Source: SZUA-584 sp040768905
GTDB lineage: Bacteria > Bacillota > Clostridia > Christensenellales > SZUA-584
Reading direction: 5' to 3'
DNA: 64,000 nucleotides
NCBI GenBank assembly: GCA_040768905.1
Contig: JAXGMA010000001.1
Span: 2,046,001 to 2,110,000, forward strand
Shown here: one piece after another, positions 8,009 to 17,539 of the stretch
How the letters are laid out: the number at the start of each line of letters is the position of its first letter
How positions within the stretch are numbered: the first letter of the stretch is position 1
Made by a program: the position numbers and the translations under genes
Notes under the pieces: model-generated
What the model was told of the DNA's origin: nothing
What the model saw: only the letters and a program-made list of their open reading frames with translations
The model's database searches: none

Positions 8009-8287
8009 TTATCTGGAGCCGGACTTTTTATCGCCCGCGTGGCCGCGGAACGTTCTTGTCGGCGCGAATTCACCCAGTTTATGCCCGACCATGTCCTCCG
8101 TCATATAGACGGGGACGAATTTTCTGCCGTCATGCACGGCCAGTGTATGTCCGACCATGTCAGGAAATATCGTAGACGCTCTCGACCAAGTCTTGAGCAC
8201 CTTTTTTTCGTTCTTCTCGTTCATCTGCTGCACTTTTGCCAGTAGCCTGGGATTCACGAAAGGCCCTTTTTTAACCGATCTGCTCAT
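8009..8287 (-). CDS. rpsS: 30S ribosomal protein S19
   Basis: S19 is a small-subunit head protein that contacts S13. The 92 residues begin MSRSVKKGPFVNPRLLAKV. They contain KTWSRASTIFPDMVGHTLAVHDGRKFVPVY and HKLGEFAPTRTFRGHAG, the standard signature in full. The protein is full length and typical. It is placed between rplB and rplV. Confidence 0.98.
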   Translation of the reverse strand: MSRSVKKGPFVNPRLLAKVQQMNEKNEKKVLKTWSRASTIFPDMVGHTLAVHDGRKFVPVYMTEDMVGHKLGEFAPTRTFRGHAGDKKSGSR

Positions 8288-8313
8288 ATTCCACTACTCC
8301 TTTTCACTGTCCG

Positions 8314-9144
8314 CTACTTGTTCCTGCGCCGTACAATGTATTTGTCAGAAGCATTCTTCTTCTTTCTCGTCTTGTAGCCAAGTGCCGGTTTGCCCCACGG
8401 TGTGACCGGGCCGGGACGTCCGATAGGCGCTTTACCCTCGCCGCCGCCGTGCGGATGGTCAACCGGGTTCATGACCGAACCGCGGACCGTCGGACGAAAA
8501 CCCATGTGGCGCTTTCTGCCCGCTTTGCCGATCTTGATGTTTTCCTGATCGATGTTACCGACCTGGCCTATCGTGGCCTTCGCGGATAACAGCACCATGC
8601 GCACTTCTCCTGAGGGCAGGCGCACCTGTGCGTATTTGCCTTCTTTGGCCATCAACTGCGCGGCATTGCCTGCGCTGCGCACAAGCTGGCCGCCCTTGCC
8701 GGGCTGCAGCTCGATATTGTGTATCATGGTTCCCAACGGGATGTCTTTGATACAAAGCGCATTGCCGGGCTTGATGTCCGCACCTTCTCCCGACATCACA
8801 GTGTCTCCAACACAGAGGCCGTGCGGCGCCAGTATATATCTCTTTTCACCGTCAACATAAAACAGAAGCGCGATGTTTGCCGTTCTGTTGGGATCATATT
8901 CAATGGTGGCAACCTTGGCGGGCACGCCGTCTTTGTTGCGTTTAAAGTCGATCACACGGTATTTTCTTTTCACGCCGCCGCCTCTGTGGCGCACGGTGAT
9001 GCGGCCGTTGGCATTCCTGCCGGCCGTCTTCTTTATCGGTTCAAGAAGCGATTTTTCAGGGCTCGTGGATGTGATCTCCTCAAAAGTGGAGACCGTCATT
9101 CCGCGGCGCCCCGGTGAAGTCGGTTTGTGTTTCTTAATCGCCAT
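8314..9144 (-). CDS. rplB: 50S ribosomal protein L2
   Basis: L2 is needed for subunit association and peptidyl transfer. The 276-residue protein starts MAIKKHKPTSPGRRGMTV. It contains the GRNANGRITVRHRGGGVKRKYR segment in broken form, and VMNPVDHPHGGGEGKAPIGR near the carboxy end, where the His of the PHGGG loop contacts the peptidyl transferase region. Length is the family norm. It is placed after rplW. Confidence 0.99.
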   Translation of the reverse strand: MAIKKHKPTSPGRRGMTVSTFEEITSTSPEKSLLEPIKKTAGRNANGRITVRHRGGGVKRKYRVIDFKRNKDGVPAKVATIEYDPNRTANIALLFYVDGEKRYILAPHGLCVGDTVMSGEGADIKPGNALCIKDIPLGTMIHNIELQPGKGGQLVRSAGNAAQLMAKEGKYAQVRLPSGEVRMVLLSAKATIGQVGNIDQENIKIGKAGRKRHMGFRPTVRGSVMNPVDHPHGGGEGKAPIGRPGPVTPWGKPALGYKTRKKKNASDKYIVRRRNK

Positions 9145-9161
9145 ACTGCTTCCTCCAATCC

Positions 9162-9455
9162 CTACTGCGCAAGCGAATCAAAGAACTCGATGCTCTTGGA
9201 TCCTTTTGTCAATGTCACGAACGCCTTTTTTGTCTCAGGCCTTCTTCCGATGTTGCGGCCCTGTCTTTTTAATTTACCGATCTGGCGCAGCGTGTTGACA
9301 CTTTGCACCTTCACACCGAAAATCTCTTCAACCGCTTTGCGTATCTGCATCTTGTTGGCTCTGACATCCACAAGAAACGTGTATTTCTTATTGCTTATGT
9401 CGTCATAGCTTTTCTCCGTCAATACGGGCTCGAGTATAATATCTCTTGCTTCCAT
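9162..9455 (-). CDS. rplW: 50S ribosomal protein L23
   Basis: L23 lies at the tunnel exit and docks trigger factor and SRP. The 97 residues have the LEPVLTEKSYDDISNKKYTF opening and the FVDVRANKMQIRKAVEEIFGV-type core (here FLVDVRANKMQIRKAVEEIF). Its ATG overlaps the rplD stop codon by one base (TAATG), indicating coupled translation. Confidence 0.97.
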   Translation of the reverse strand: MEARDIILEPVLTEKSYDDISNKKYTFLVDVRANKMQIRKAVEEIFGVKVQSVNTLRQIGKLKRQGRNIGRRPETKKAFVTLTKGSKSIEFFDSLAQ

Positions 9456-10075
9456 TAGGCAAAAACCTCCTCAACCTTCTTGACAGCATCCTTCGTGATC
9501 AAAAGCTTGTCATAATTTAAAAGATCATACACGTTGACGCTTTCAGCCGGAAGGGTCTTGACGCCCGCAATGTTGCCGGACGCGCGCACAACGCTCTCGT
9601 CCTTAGCTGCTGTCACTATCAGCGCTTTGTTGATATCGAAAACGCCGAGCACTTGGGCCATCAGCCTTGTTTTGGGCTGATCGAGATTGAGTTCGTCAAG
9701 CACGACGATGTTTTTGTCCGCGACTTTTAAGGAAAGCGCGCTTTGGATGGCCAGCTTTCTGACTTTTTTATTGACCTTCTGGGTGTAATCACGCGGCTTC
9801 ATGGCAAACGTGACACCGCCCTTAGTCCAGATGGGTGAGCGGGAAGTACCGGCTCTTGCTCTGCCCGTTCCCTTTTGACGCCAGGGCTTGATCCCGCCGC
9901 CTCTGACTTCGGAGCGCGAAAGCGTGCTTTGCGTCCCCTGCCGCTTGGCAGAAAGCTGGGCAACGACCACCTGATGCATCACTGCTTCATTGACTTTTAC
10001 GCCGAAAACTTCATCTTTCAAATTTATCTTGCCGGCTTCGGTGCCGTCTGTTTTGTATACCGCTACTTTGGGCAT
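9455..10075 (-). CDS. rplD: 50S ribosomal protein L4
   Basis: L4 reaches into the exit tunnel and in many bacteria represses its own operon. The 206-residue product begins MPKVAVYKTDGTEAGKINL. It has the extended loop VRGGGIKPWRQKGTGRARAG and the domain ending in DLLNYDKLLITKDAVKKVEE. The frame is open 13 codons further upstream. The ATG chosen here has a GGGAG at eight-base spacing and gives the normal L4 start. Whether it acts on the 5-prime leader of this operon cannot be told from the sequence. Confidence 0.97.
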   Translation of the reverse strand: MPKVAVYKTDGTEAGKINLKDEVFGVKVNEAVMHQVVVAQLSAKRQGTQSTLSRSEVRGGGIKPWRQKGTGRARAGTSRSPIWTKGGVTFAMKPRDYTQKVNKKVRKLAIQSALSLKVADKNIVVLDELNLDQPKTRLMAQVLGVFDINKALIVTAAKDESVVRASGNIAGVKTLPAESVNVYDLLNYDKLLITKDAVKKVEEVFA

Positions 10076-10110
10076 TTGTTTCACTCCCTTTTCTATGCTC
10101 TGCCTTTGCT

Positions 10111-10737
10111 TCAAGCCTTTACGGCCTTCGATATAGAAAGCAGTCCGCCCCTTGCCCCCGGCACAGCGCCTTTGACAAGCAGCACATTTTTGTCGGCATC
10201 CACCTCGACGACCTCGATATTCTGGACCGTCACAGTTTTAGCACCGGTTTGTCCGGGCATTCTCTTGCCTTTGATGACACGCGAAGGGTCGGCACAGGCG
10301 CCTATGCTGCCAGGCTTGCGCTTGTTGCGCGAACCATGTGTCATAGGGCCTCTTGCGGCGTTGTGGCGCACGATCATTCCCTGAAAGCCCTTGCCCTTGC
10401 TTGTGCCCTGCACATCGACAACATCGCCTTTTTCAAAGACATCGACCTTGATTTCCTGGCCGAGCGTAAAATCGTCCGTGTTGTCCACATGGTATTCATG
10501 CAGTCTGCGTTTTAATGCCGTGCCTGCTTTTTTGAAATGTCCCTGCATCGGTTTTGTGACCAGTTTCTCGCGAATGTCGCCGAATGCTATCTGTATGGCA
10601 TTGTATCCGTCCGTTTCCGCCGTCTTTTTCTGAGTGACGACACACGGGCCGGCTTCAAGAACCGTCACGGGTATGACTGTACCGTCCTCCATGAACAGCT
10701 GCGTCATGCCAATCTTTTTGCCTAATATTGCTTTCAT
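10111..10737 (-). CDS. rplC: 50S ribosomal protein L3
   Basis: L3 is an early-assembly protein near the peptidyl transferase centre. The 208 residues begin MKAILGKKIGMTQLF and contain the L3 signature FQGMIVRHNAARGPMTHGS with RKPGSIGACADPSRV. The glutamine at the tip of this loop is the residue methylated by PrmB in other bacteria. Length is normal. It is the second gene of the operon, 12 bases after rpsJ. Confidence 0.98.
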   Translation of the reverse strand: MKAILGKKIGMTQLFMEDGTVIPVTVLEAGPCVVTQKKTAETDGYNAIQIAFGDIREKLVTKPMQGHFKKAGTALKRRLHEYHVDNTDDFTLGQEIKVDVFEKGDVVDVQGTSKGKGFQGMIVRHNAARGPMTHGSRNKRKPGSIGACADPSRVIKGKRMPGQTGAKTVTVQNIEVVEVDADKNVLLVKGAVPGARGGLLSISKAVKA

Positions 10738-10749
10738 CCGTCACACCCC

Positions 10750-11058
10750 CTAGAGCTTTATTTCTATGTCCACGCCGGAGGGCAGATCAAGCCGCATCAA
10801 AGCATCCGTCGTTTTGCCCGTTGCTTCGAGTATGTCGATCAGCCTCTTGTGGGTCTTGATTTCGAACTGTTCGCGCGAGTCCTTGTATTTGTGCGGCGCA
10901 CGCAATATGGTCACGATCTCCTTCTGCGTGGGCAACGGTATGGGCCCCGAAACCTTGGCGCCCGTGCGCTTGGCTGTATCGACTATTTTGCTTGCTGACT
11001 GGTCAATCAGGTTGTAGTCGTAAGCCTTCAATTTGATTCTGATTTTCTGGCTTGGCAT
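10750..11058 (-). CDS. rpsJ: 30S ribosomal protein S10
   Basis: S10 (NusE) is both a ribosomal head protein and a transcription antitermination factor. The 102 residues start MPSQKIRIKLKAYDYNLIDQ and contain the S10 signature SGPIPLPTQKEIVTILRAPHKYKDSREQFEIKTHKR in pieces. It opens the long operon, and an AGGAGG site lies just upstream of the ATG. No rpsL, rpsG, fusA or tuf precedes it, because the next gene upstream is divergent. Confidence 0.98.
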   Translation of the reverse strand: MPSQKIRIKLKAYDYNLIDQSASKIVDTAKRTGAKVSGPIPLPTQKEIVTILRAPHKYKDSREQFEIKTHKRLIDILEATGKTTDALMRLDLPSGVDIEIKL

Positions 11059-11270
11059 TGTATCTCCTCCTTAACGCTGCGCCCCGTATACACTTAGCCG
11101 TGTGTATCGTATACTGTTTTTGCGGCATTTTGCATTCTGCCGCCAATGTCCCGCAACGGGGCGTTGTCCGATGTTTCGGACCGGTCAGCGGAAATTTACC
11201 CGGAAACGGTTTTATCCGGCAACCTCCCGCTTCAAACCCGTCAAAAATTACGCAGCTATAAATGCGCAAC
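11059..11270 (-). promoter_or_regulatory. structured 5-prime leader of the S10-spc operon
   Basis: About 210 bases separate the predicted transcription start from rpsJ. The stretch holds several inverted repeats that could fold in RNA: GTCCGA/TCGGAC at 11166-11181 with a four-base loop, CCCG/CGGG at 11150-11160, and CCGG/CCGG with GGAAACGGTTTTATCC between 11210 and 11219. A GTATAC pair flanks 11087-11114. S10 operon leaders in other bacteria can carry an L4-responsive element. This leader is a candidate by position and structure only; no known consensus was matched. Confidence 0.4.
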
Positions 11271-11276
11271 GTGGGG

Positions 11277-11305
11277 ATTATATAATAAACAAAGCACAAT
11301 TGCAA
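11277..11305 (-). promoter_or_regulatory. sigma-A type promoter of the S10-spc operon
   Basis: On the minus strand the sequence reads TTGCAA, 17 bases, then TATAAT, a near-consensus housekeeping promoter. It points into rpsJ, and the expected start is near 11270. It is the only strong promoter I see for the 23 ribosomal/sec/adk genes. Confidence 0.75.
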
Positions 11306-11836
11306 GCGTTTTTTTACATCTTTTTTTCAGTGTGAACTTGACCGCCCGGCCAGCCTATGCGTGTTTTTTCCCCTGCTTGACCGTCAGCCGTTTTGCCCTT
11401 TATGTTATTCCGAAAAAACTTTTTTTAATGCCATCGGAGATGATGCTATCATAGATATCCTATATATATTTATATATAATATTATAATCAAAGGCCGTAT
11501 GTATTATAATTATTTTTATCGATTATTACACTTGTTTTGGTGGTATCTCTATCTTGGTGATAAAAAACTGTTGGCCGGATTGTCAGAAATAAAGACCTGA
11601 TAAGCTTTTAAAGTTGATCCTTCAAAGAGTGCACAGCCTTTTTGCGCCAGCGGCGTGAAATGGAGCCGTCAGAATGAAATGCATTCCAAGCAAAATCATT
11701 TTTTATACCCGTCTTGCTGCGTTTTGCGCTGCCAATCATACATTTGCTTTATATGTATTTAGAAGCATTTGTTTATGGCAAGCCGATCTGCTTTGCATGA
11801 CCTTACAGACACGGGGGATCCAATGAACCAAAATTT
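11306..11836. other. intergenic region between divergent transcription units
   Basis: No gene with a credible ribosome binding site and protein family is seen in this 530-base stretch. The part 11440-11520 is very AT rich (runs such as TATATATATTTATATATAAT), a likely promoter or upstream-element region. Around 11651-11686 two small hairpins stand side by side, CGGC/GCCG and GAATG/CATTC, and both have TGAAATG in or at the loop. This may be part of the leader of the c-di-GMP sensor gene that follows. It does not match the GEMM riboswitch core as far as I can tell. Confidence 0.5.
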
Positions 11837-14635
11837 ATGGATGGTTTGGCGAATAATGCTTCAATGCTGCTGGCTTTGTTCATCGTTTATGAGCTGAGTT
11901 GCCTGATTTCACGCCGCCTGCGGCTTTTAAGGCAAATACTCAGCGGCCTCTTAATAAGCGGTATTTGCATTGCGATCATGGCTATGCCGTTTGAACTTTC
12001 TCCGGGTGTTGTTTTCGATACACGATCGATACTGATCAGCATAACCGGGCTGCTTTTCGGGGTGATCCCCACAGCGATTACGGCAATATTGGCGATTGTA
12101 TTTCGGATATCGTTGGGCGGCGATGGCATGTTGATGGGCATAGCCGTGATCACAGTCAGCGCACTAATCGGCCTTGCGTGGCGCCGCTGGCTGTACCCCA
12201 AACAAAAAAAGTGGCGTTTTTTGAATTTTCTCCTCATGGGCATTTTTGTGCATGCCGCGATGCTTGCATGCGTCAACCTGATCCCTTATCCTCAGAACCT
12301 TCTGATCTGGCGGGAGATATCCCTGCCCGTCATGCTCATCTATCCGGTCACATCCGTTCTTTTGAGCATGCTTTTGCTGCACCAGCAGGAAAGGCGAACC
12401 TATCAGAAACAGCTGCAGCTGAGTGAAGAAAAATACCGGAGGATCGCAGAAAACTCTTCCGACATCATTTGGACCTCCGATGCAAACCTTCATACGACAT
12501 ACGTGAGCCCTTCAGTTGAAAAAATACTCGGCGAGTCCGCTGAAAGCCATATGCAGCGCACTCTGCAGGAAAAATTTCCGCCCCGCTCTTTGGACATCAT
12601 CGGCGCGCTGCTCCCAGAAGAGCTTAAGCTGGAAGCCGACGCGCTCAGCACTAAAGACAGGACGCGCACTGTCGAGCTGGAACACTACAGAGCTGACGGA
12701 AGCCTGGTATGGCTGTCCATGAATATATCTATATTGAGAGACCAAGGCGGCAAGCTGACAGGCTTTCTTGGCATAAGCCGCGATATCACGGCGCAGAAGC
12801 TGGCGGAGATCTCACTTGAAAAAGAACGCGACCTGTCGCGCACATACCTTGATATCGTCCATGTCATGATCATCGCTTTGGACAAGGATGCCCATGTCAC
12901 TCTGGTCAATAAAGAGGGCTGCAGCATACTTGGATGCAAGAAAGAAGATGTGATCGGCAAAGCATGGATCGATCATTTTGTTCCCGAAAGCTATCGTCCT
13001 GAATTAAAAAACATGTTTGGCCTAATTATCGCCGGCAATCTTACAGCACATGAAATCTATGAAAACACTGTGTTGACCTCAAGCGGGGAAGAACGGATTA
13101 TCTCATGGAGAAACACACTGCTTTACGACGAAAACGATCAGGTCAGCGGCATCCTTTCGTCAGGCATCGACATCACTGAACAAAGGCAGGCGCTCAACAA
13201 TCTTCGCGAAAGCGAGCGCATCAAACGGGTCTTGCTTTCGAATCTTGCCGGGATGGCTTATCGATGCAATTACGACCCCGACTGGACCATGCAGTTTGTC
13301 TCGGACGGCTGCTTCGCGCTGACGGGCTACCACCCCGAAAGCCTTCTTCACAATAAAGCTCTGTCCTTCAATAAGGTCATCGCGCAGGAATACAGGGAAC
13401 GTCTCTGGAATGAATGGGCACTGGCGATTGCACAAAAACTGCCTTTCCGCAGCGAATACGAGATCATCACCGCCGATAACAATCGTAAATGGGTGCTTGA
13501 GCTCGGCCAGGGCATTTACACTAAAGACGGAGAGGTGGAAGCCCTCGAAGGGATCATCGTTGACATTACGGAGCAAAAACAAAGAGAAGCACAGATCCTC
13601 TATATGACCGACCATGATCTGCTGACCGGCCTTTTCAACCGCAAATATTACGAAGAAGCGAAAGCACGCCTTGATGAAGACGATCAGCTGCCGCTTTCTG
13701 TCATTATTGCAGATATCAACGGCCTGCGGATCATCAATGACGCTTTCGGATATGAGCAGGGGGACAGGATGGTCATAGAAACTGCAAAGCTCATTCAGGG
13801 TGTGTGCAGGGAAAGTGATGTGCCAGCAAGAACCGGCGGCGGTGAGTTTTCCCTGCTTCTTCCCAAAACGGACGCAAAGCAGGCTTTAATAATGATACAG
13901 GCGCTCAAATCCGCTTTCGAAAACAGCCGTACCCTTTTCGGAGGCAAACCAGGATTGCTGAACGTTTCACTGGGTTTTGGCACCAAAAACAACCCTGCCG
14001 AACCTATCAAAGCGGCAGAGCGTGAAGCCGAAGCGTATATGAACAAAAATAAGCTTTTAGAGCGCACCAGCCAGCAAAACAACATACTCTCATCGGTCAT
14101 GGCGACAATGTACGCCAGAAGCCATGAAACAGAAGCACATGCCATGCGGCTTGCCGTGCTCTGCAGAAAGGTCGGCCAAAGGCTCGGGCTGCCGCAAAAG
14201 AGCCTTGATGATCTTGAGCTTTTATCCATGCTGCACGATATCGGAAAAGTCGGCATCGAAGACCGTATCCTCAATAAGAATGCCAGCCTCACATCTAATG
14301 AGTGGGCAGAGATGCGCAAACACCCCCAGATCGGCTACCGCATCACCAAAGCCACCACCGAGTTTGCCTCCGTATCCGAACATATCCTTTCTCATCATGA
14401 GCGCTGGGACGGCAAAGGATACCCTCAGGGCCTGAAGGGAACACAGATCCCTCTTTTATCACGCATCCTCGCAGTCGCAGATGCTTATGACGCGATGACG
14501 CAAAAACGTGTATACAAAAAAACCATCACAAAGGAGATGGCGATCGAGGAACTCAAACAAAACGCCGGTACGCAGTTTGACACTGATATCGTCAGCCTGT
14601 TTATTGATATCGTCACAAAGGAGCAAACGCAATGA
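11837..14635 (+). CDS. membrane PAS-GGDEF-HD-GYP sensor, probable c-di-GMP phosphodiesterase
   Basis: A 932-residue sensor. Residues 1-185 form five to six membrane helices resembling the 5TM LytS-type sensor domain. Three PAS domains follow (about 195-325, 335-455, 460-585), the first opening SEEKYRRIAENSSDIIW. Next is a GGDEF-like domain (DHDLLTGLFNR onwards), in which the active loop near residue 667 reads GGGEF instead of GGDEF; cyclase activity is therefore doubtful. The HD-GYP domain (about 755-925) is intact, with LHDIGK near residue 800 and HHERWDGKGYPQG near 853, so c-di-GMP hydrolysis is the likely output. The start is uncertain: a GGGGG stretch lies about 20 bases upstream, and an out-of-frame ATG sits between. 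Its stop overlaps the next start (ATGA). Confidence 0.88.
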   Translation: MDGLANNASMLLALFIVYELSCLISRRLRLLRQILSGLLISGICIAIMAMPFELSPGVVFDTRSILISITGLLFGVIPTAITAILAIVFRISLGGDGMLMGIAVITVSALIGLAWRRWLYPKQKKWRFLNFLLMGIFVHAAMLACVNLIPYPQNLLIWREISLPVMLIYPVTSVLLSMLLLHQQERRTYQKQLQLSEEKYRRIAENSSDIIWTSDANLHTTYVSPSVEKILGESAESHMQRTLQEKFPPRSLDIIGALLPEELKLEADALSTKDRTRTVELEHYRADGSLVWLSMNISILRDQGGKLTGFLGISRDITAQKLAEISLEKERDLSRTYLDIVHVMIIALDKDAHVTLVNKEGCSILGCKKEDVIGKAWIDHFVPESYRPELKNMFGLIIAGNLTAHEIYENTVLTSSGEERIISWRNTLLYDENDQVSGILSSGIDITEQRQALNNLRESERIKRVLLSNLAGMAYRCNYDPDWTMQFVSDGCFALTGYHPESLLHNKALSFNKVIAQEYRERLWNEWALAIAQKLPFRSEYEIITADNNRKWVLELGQGIYTKDGEVEALEGIIVDITEQKQREAQILYMTDHDLLTGLFNRKYYEEAKARLDEDDQLPLSVIIADINGLRIINDAFGYEQGDRMVIETAKLIQGVCRESDVPARTGGGEFSLLLPKTDAKQALIMIQALKSAFENSRTLFGGKPGLLNVSLGFGTKNNPAEPIKAAEREAEAYMNKNKLLERTSQQNNILSSVMATMYARSHETEAHAMRLAVLCRKVGQRLGLPQKSLDDLELLSMLHDIGKVGIEDRILNKNASLTSNEWAEMRKHPQIGYRITKATTEFASVSEHILSHHERWDGKGYPQGLKGTQIPLLSRILAVADAYDAMTQKRVYKKTITKEMAIEELKQNAGTQFDTDIVSLFIDIVTKEQTQ

Positions 14636-16950
14636 AAAAACTGGCCGCCATCGCCTTAGCGCTTTTTTTGATCATTGCCGTGCCGCTCTCGGCAAACGCA
14701 GATTCTGACGGCTTTGGCTCTGGGCTGTCTTCTCTTTTTGATGCGCACGGGGCTGTCATGCTTTTGATTGACCCGCAAACCGGCGAGATCCTGTATGCGA
14801 ATGAAGCGGCCGCAGGCTTTTATGGTTATTCAAAGCTCCAGCTGGAATCCATGGACATCTCGCAAATCAATACGCTCACGCCTGATGATACTGCTCTTGA
14901 AATGCAGGCCGCGCTTGAAGAAAACAGAAACTATTTTGTTTTCAAGCATAGGCTCGCAACCGGTGAACTCCGCACCGTTGAGGTCTAGTCTTATCCTGCA
15001 GAGTACGAAGGACGCCGGGTCTTGTTTTCTGTGATCCATGATGTGACACAACATACTATCCTTGAAGACAGAGAAAGCGCGGCCGCCGCAGTCGGCATCG
15101 TTTCGGGCAGCATGGTGATTTTCATTTTACTCGTGCTTATTGGCTTAATGCTCAAAAACAGCAAAGATCTGAAAACATCCAAGCTTGAGCAGCAAAACGC
15201 GAACCTGCAGAGAAAAACTTTTTTTGATGCCGACGAGAGCCTTATCTATCTGAAAGATGAAAATCTGCATTATATCTTCGTCAACAAGGCTTTTGAAAAC
15301 TTCTTTCACTTGAAGGCAAAGCAGATTGTCGGGCTTGATGATTTTGCTCTGAGCGAAGATGCGTTTGCCAGTAAGCGCAAGCAGACGGATCTCGCCGTTC
15401 TGGAAAAAAAGAAAAGGATCGTTGACCATGTCGAGTGGAACGGCCGAGTCTACAGGACGACCAAATTCCCTGTTGGTTTGCTCAGCGGGACAACCGGCGT
15501 CGGCGCCTATATCAAAGATGTCACGGAAGAACGAAGCCAGGCAAAAAAGCTGGAACAAGTGCTTTTCCGTTATAAGATACTGACGGACGTTCTGACAAGC
15601 AACTTTAAAGATACGCAGCAGCAGCTTGACTATGTGCTGCATGAAGCGCTGAAATTGACCGAAAGTAAATACGGCTACATTTATCTTTATGATGAGCAAA
15701 AGCGCGAATTCACGCTGAACTCATGGACGCGCGGTGTCATGAACGACTGTGATGTCATTGAAAAGCAAACAAAATACCAACTTGACAAAACAGGTATTTG
15801 GGGAGAGGTCGTGCGTCAGCGCAAACCTTTGATCGTTAATGATTTTGAGGCTCCCCATCCTTTGAAAAAGGGATATCCCAAAGGCCATGTTGCGCTGAAA
15901 AACTTTATGTCAGTCCCTATCCTGATCGACGGCAAGATCGTGGCTGTTGTCGGGCTTGGCAATAAAGAAGGCGACTATACCAGCCATGATATCTATGAGA
16001 CGACGATGCTTATGAGCGGAACCTGGAACGCAGCGGAGCGGAGAACCATCCAGGAAGAATTACAGTTTGAACGCAACAAATACCTGCAAACCCTCGTTTC
16101 CATCGGCGATGGCGTGATGGTCGTCGATAAACAGGGGCGTACGACCCGATTGAAGATGCCCTTGCTTTTGATGAAATCCAGGAGCTTGAGAACCATGCCG
16201 TTCTGACATCCAAAAGCGGCAAAAAGTATCATCTGGAAGACAGTGCCGCACCGATAAAGAATGATATGGGCGAAACCGTTGGCGTTGTGCTCGTTTTCCG
16301 CGACATTTCTGATAAAAAAGAACAACGAGAAAGAATAGAATACTTAAGCTACCATGATTCGCTTACAGGCCTTCGCAACAGGCGTTATTTTGAAGAGGAG
16401 CTTGCCCGGCTGGATTCACAGGTCAATCTTCCGCTTTCCATCATCATGGCAGATGTCAACGCCTTGAAGCTGACCAATGATATTTTCGGGCATGCTTCTG
16501 GCGATAAGCTTCAAAGACGCGGCATATCTGCATGACATAGGCAAAATCGTACTGGATCATCATATCCTGAATAATAACTACCGTTTAGACGATAAAGAGT
16601 TCAATAAAATGCAAAAACATGCCACAGCAGGATACCGAATACTCCATTCGTTTGACAAAACCATGGATATCGCAGAGATCGTCCTGTATCACCACGAAAG
16701 ATGGGACGGTAAAGGTTACCCCAAAGGCATCAAAGGCGAAGAGATCCCAAGGCTTGCAAGGATGATCGCTTTGGCGGAAAGCTATGACAGGATGACGAAC
16801 AGTTCGCAGAACACAAAAAAAATGACTGCCCGGCAAGCTTTGGATGAAATAAGGAAAAATGCAGGCACCCAGTTTGACCCTGAGATCGCGCAGATTTTTG
16901 CTCGCCTAATCGAAGAAAAACCCGACGGGAAACACCACGATGGCGGTTAG
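14632..16950 (+). pseudogene. decayed PAS-GAF-PAS-GGDEF-HD-GYP sensor gene
   Basis: The original protein can be read in pieces: a signal peptide (MKKLAAIALALFLIIAVPLSANA), a PAS domain, a membrane helix (15104-15150), a second PAS, a GAF domain (about 15590-16030), a third PAS, a GGDEF start (SYHDSLTGLRNRRYF) and an HD-GYP end (AAYLHDIGK, HHERWDGKGYPKG). Three lesions break it. An in-frame TAG at 14986-14988 sits where an aromatic residue is expected in RTVEV-x-S. A frame change near 16138 removes the first half of the third PAS. A second change near 16500 removes most of GGDEF and the front of HD-GYP. Its ATG overlaps the stop of the intact relative upstream, so it was part of that operon. 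Fragments might still be made, but a working enzyme is unlikely. Confidence 0.87.
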
Positions 16951-16990
16951 CGAAGTGTTGTTTTGGTATAAAAGCAGATTCTTCACAGAC

Positions 16991-17539
16991 TCATAGGTAA
17001 AAAACATAGGCAAAAACAGCCGCCGACGCCGCGCCCGCTAAATTGAAAACAGCATCAAAGTTGGTGTCTTTTAAGCCTTTCTGCATCTTAAGGCCGTTTT
17101 TTCCCCTCTGATCAAGGATAAATTCAAGCATCTCCACAAAAACGCCGAGCGTGACGCCGAGTGAAAACACAAACACCGCCGCTATGATCTTTGGCTGCAC
17201 GGCGCCGAAAACAGCAGCCAGCCCGAAAAAGAAGAGCAGTGCATAGGAAAACGCAGAAAAAGCATGGTGATAGCGGTCGAATGCTTTTGAGCTTTCATAA
17301 AACCGCAGGTAATAACCAATAAAGTTATGAGAAAGCTGCGCAATCATGGCAAATATCCAAACGAGGCCGGGAACAGGCAGCGCGAGTAAAGCGAAAACAA
17401 CAAACAGCACCGCGAACGACACGAAAGCAAGCAGCACAGCTCTTAAGTGCGCAAACGCTTTGTTTCTTACAAGCGCGGATGCTGTAAAGGCATTCACGGC
17501 GACCAGCAGAGCAAAAAAGATCCAAACAAATGCGGACAT
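16991..17539 (-). CDS. putative multi-pass membrane protein, DUF2238/YjdF-like
   Basis: A 182-residue hydrophobic protein with five or six predicted membrane helices and few charges. The carboxy part, EMLEFILDQRGKNGLKMQ followed by GLKDTNFDAVFNLAGA, resembles the conserved end of DUF2238 (YjdF-like) membrane proteins, where an E...D and a DT..D..N..GA pattern recur. No function is known for such proteins. It lies alone, convergent with the pseudogene and downstream of nothing obvious on its strand. The family assignment is from memory of the motif and is tentative. Confidence 0.6.
   Translation of the reverse strand: MSAFVWIFFALLVAVNAFTASALVRNKAFAHLRAVLLAFVSFAVLFVVFALLALPVPGLVWIFAMIAQLSHNFIGYYLRFYESSKAFDRYHHAFSAFSYALLFFFGLAAVFGAVQPKIIAAVFVFSLGVTLGVFVEMLEFILDQRGKNGLKMQKGLKDTNFDAVFNLAGAASAAVFAYVFYL

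Noticed and set aside
11600..11830. c-di-GMP (GEMM) riboswitch before the HD-GYP sensor gene
   Set aside because: A GTGCACAG stretch recalls the core start, but the GGCAAACC, GACGCAAAG and tetraloop receptor parts are not present.
14986..14988. TAG as a pyrrolysine or read-through codon
   Set aside because: The same gene has two further frame-changing deletions, so decay explains it more simply.
16130..16210. Programmed frameshift in the sensor gene
   Set aside because: About half of the PAS domain is missing at the junction, which shows a deletion and not a slip site.
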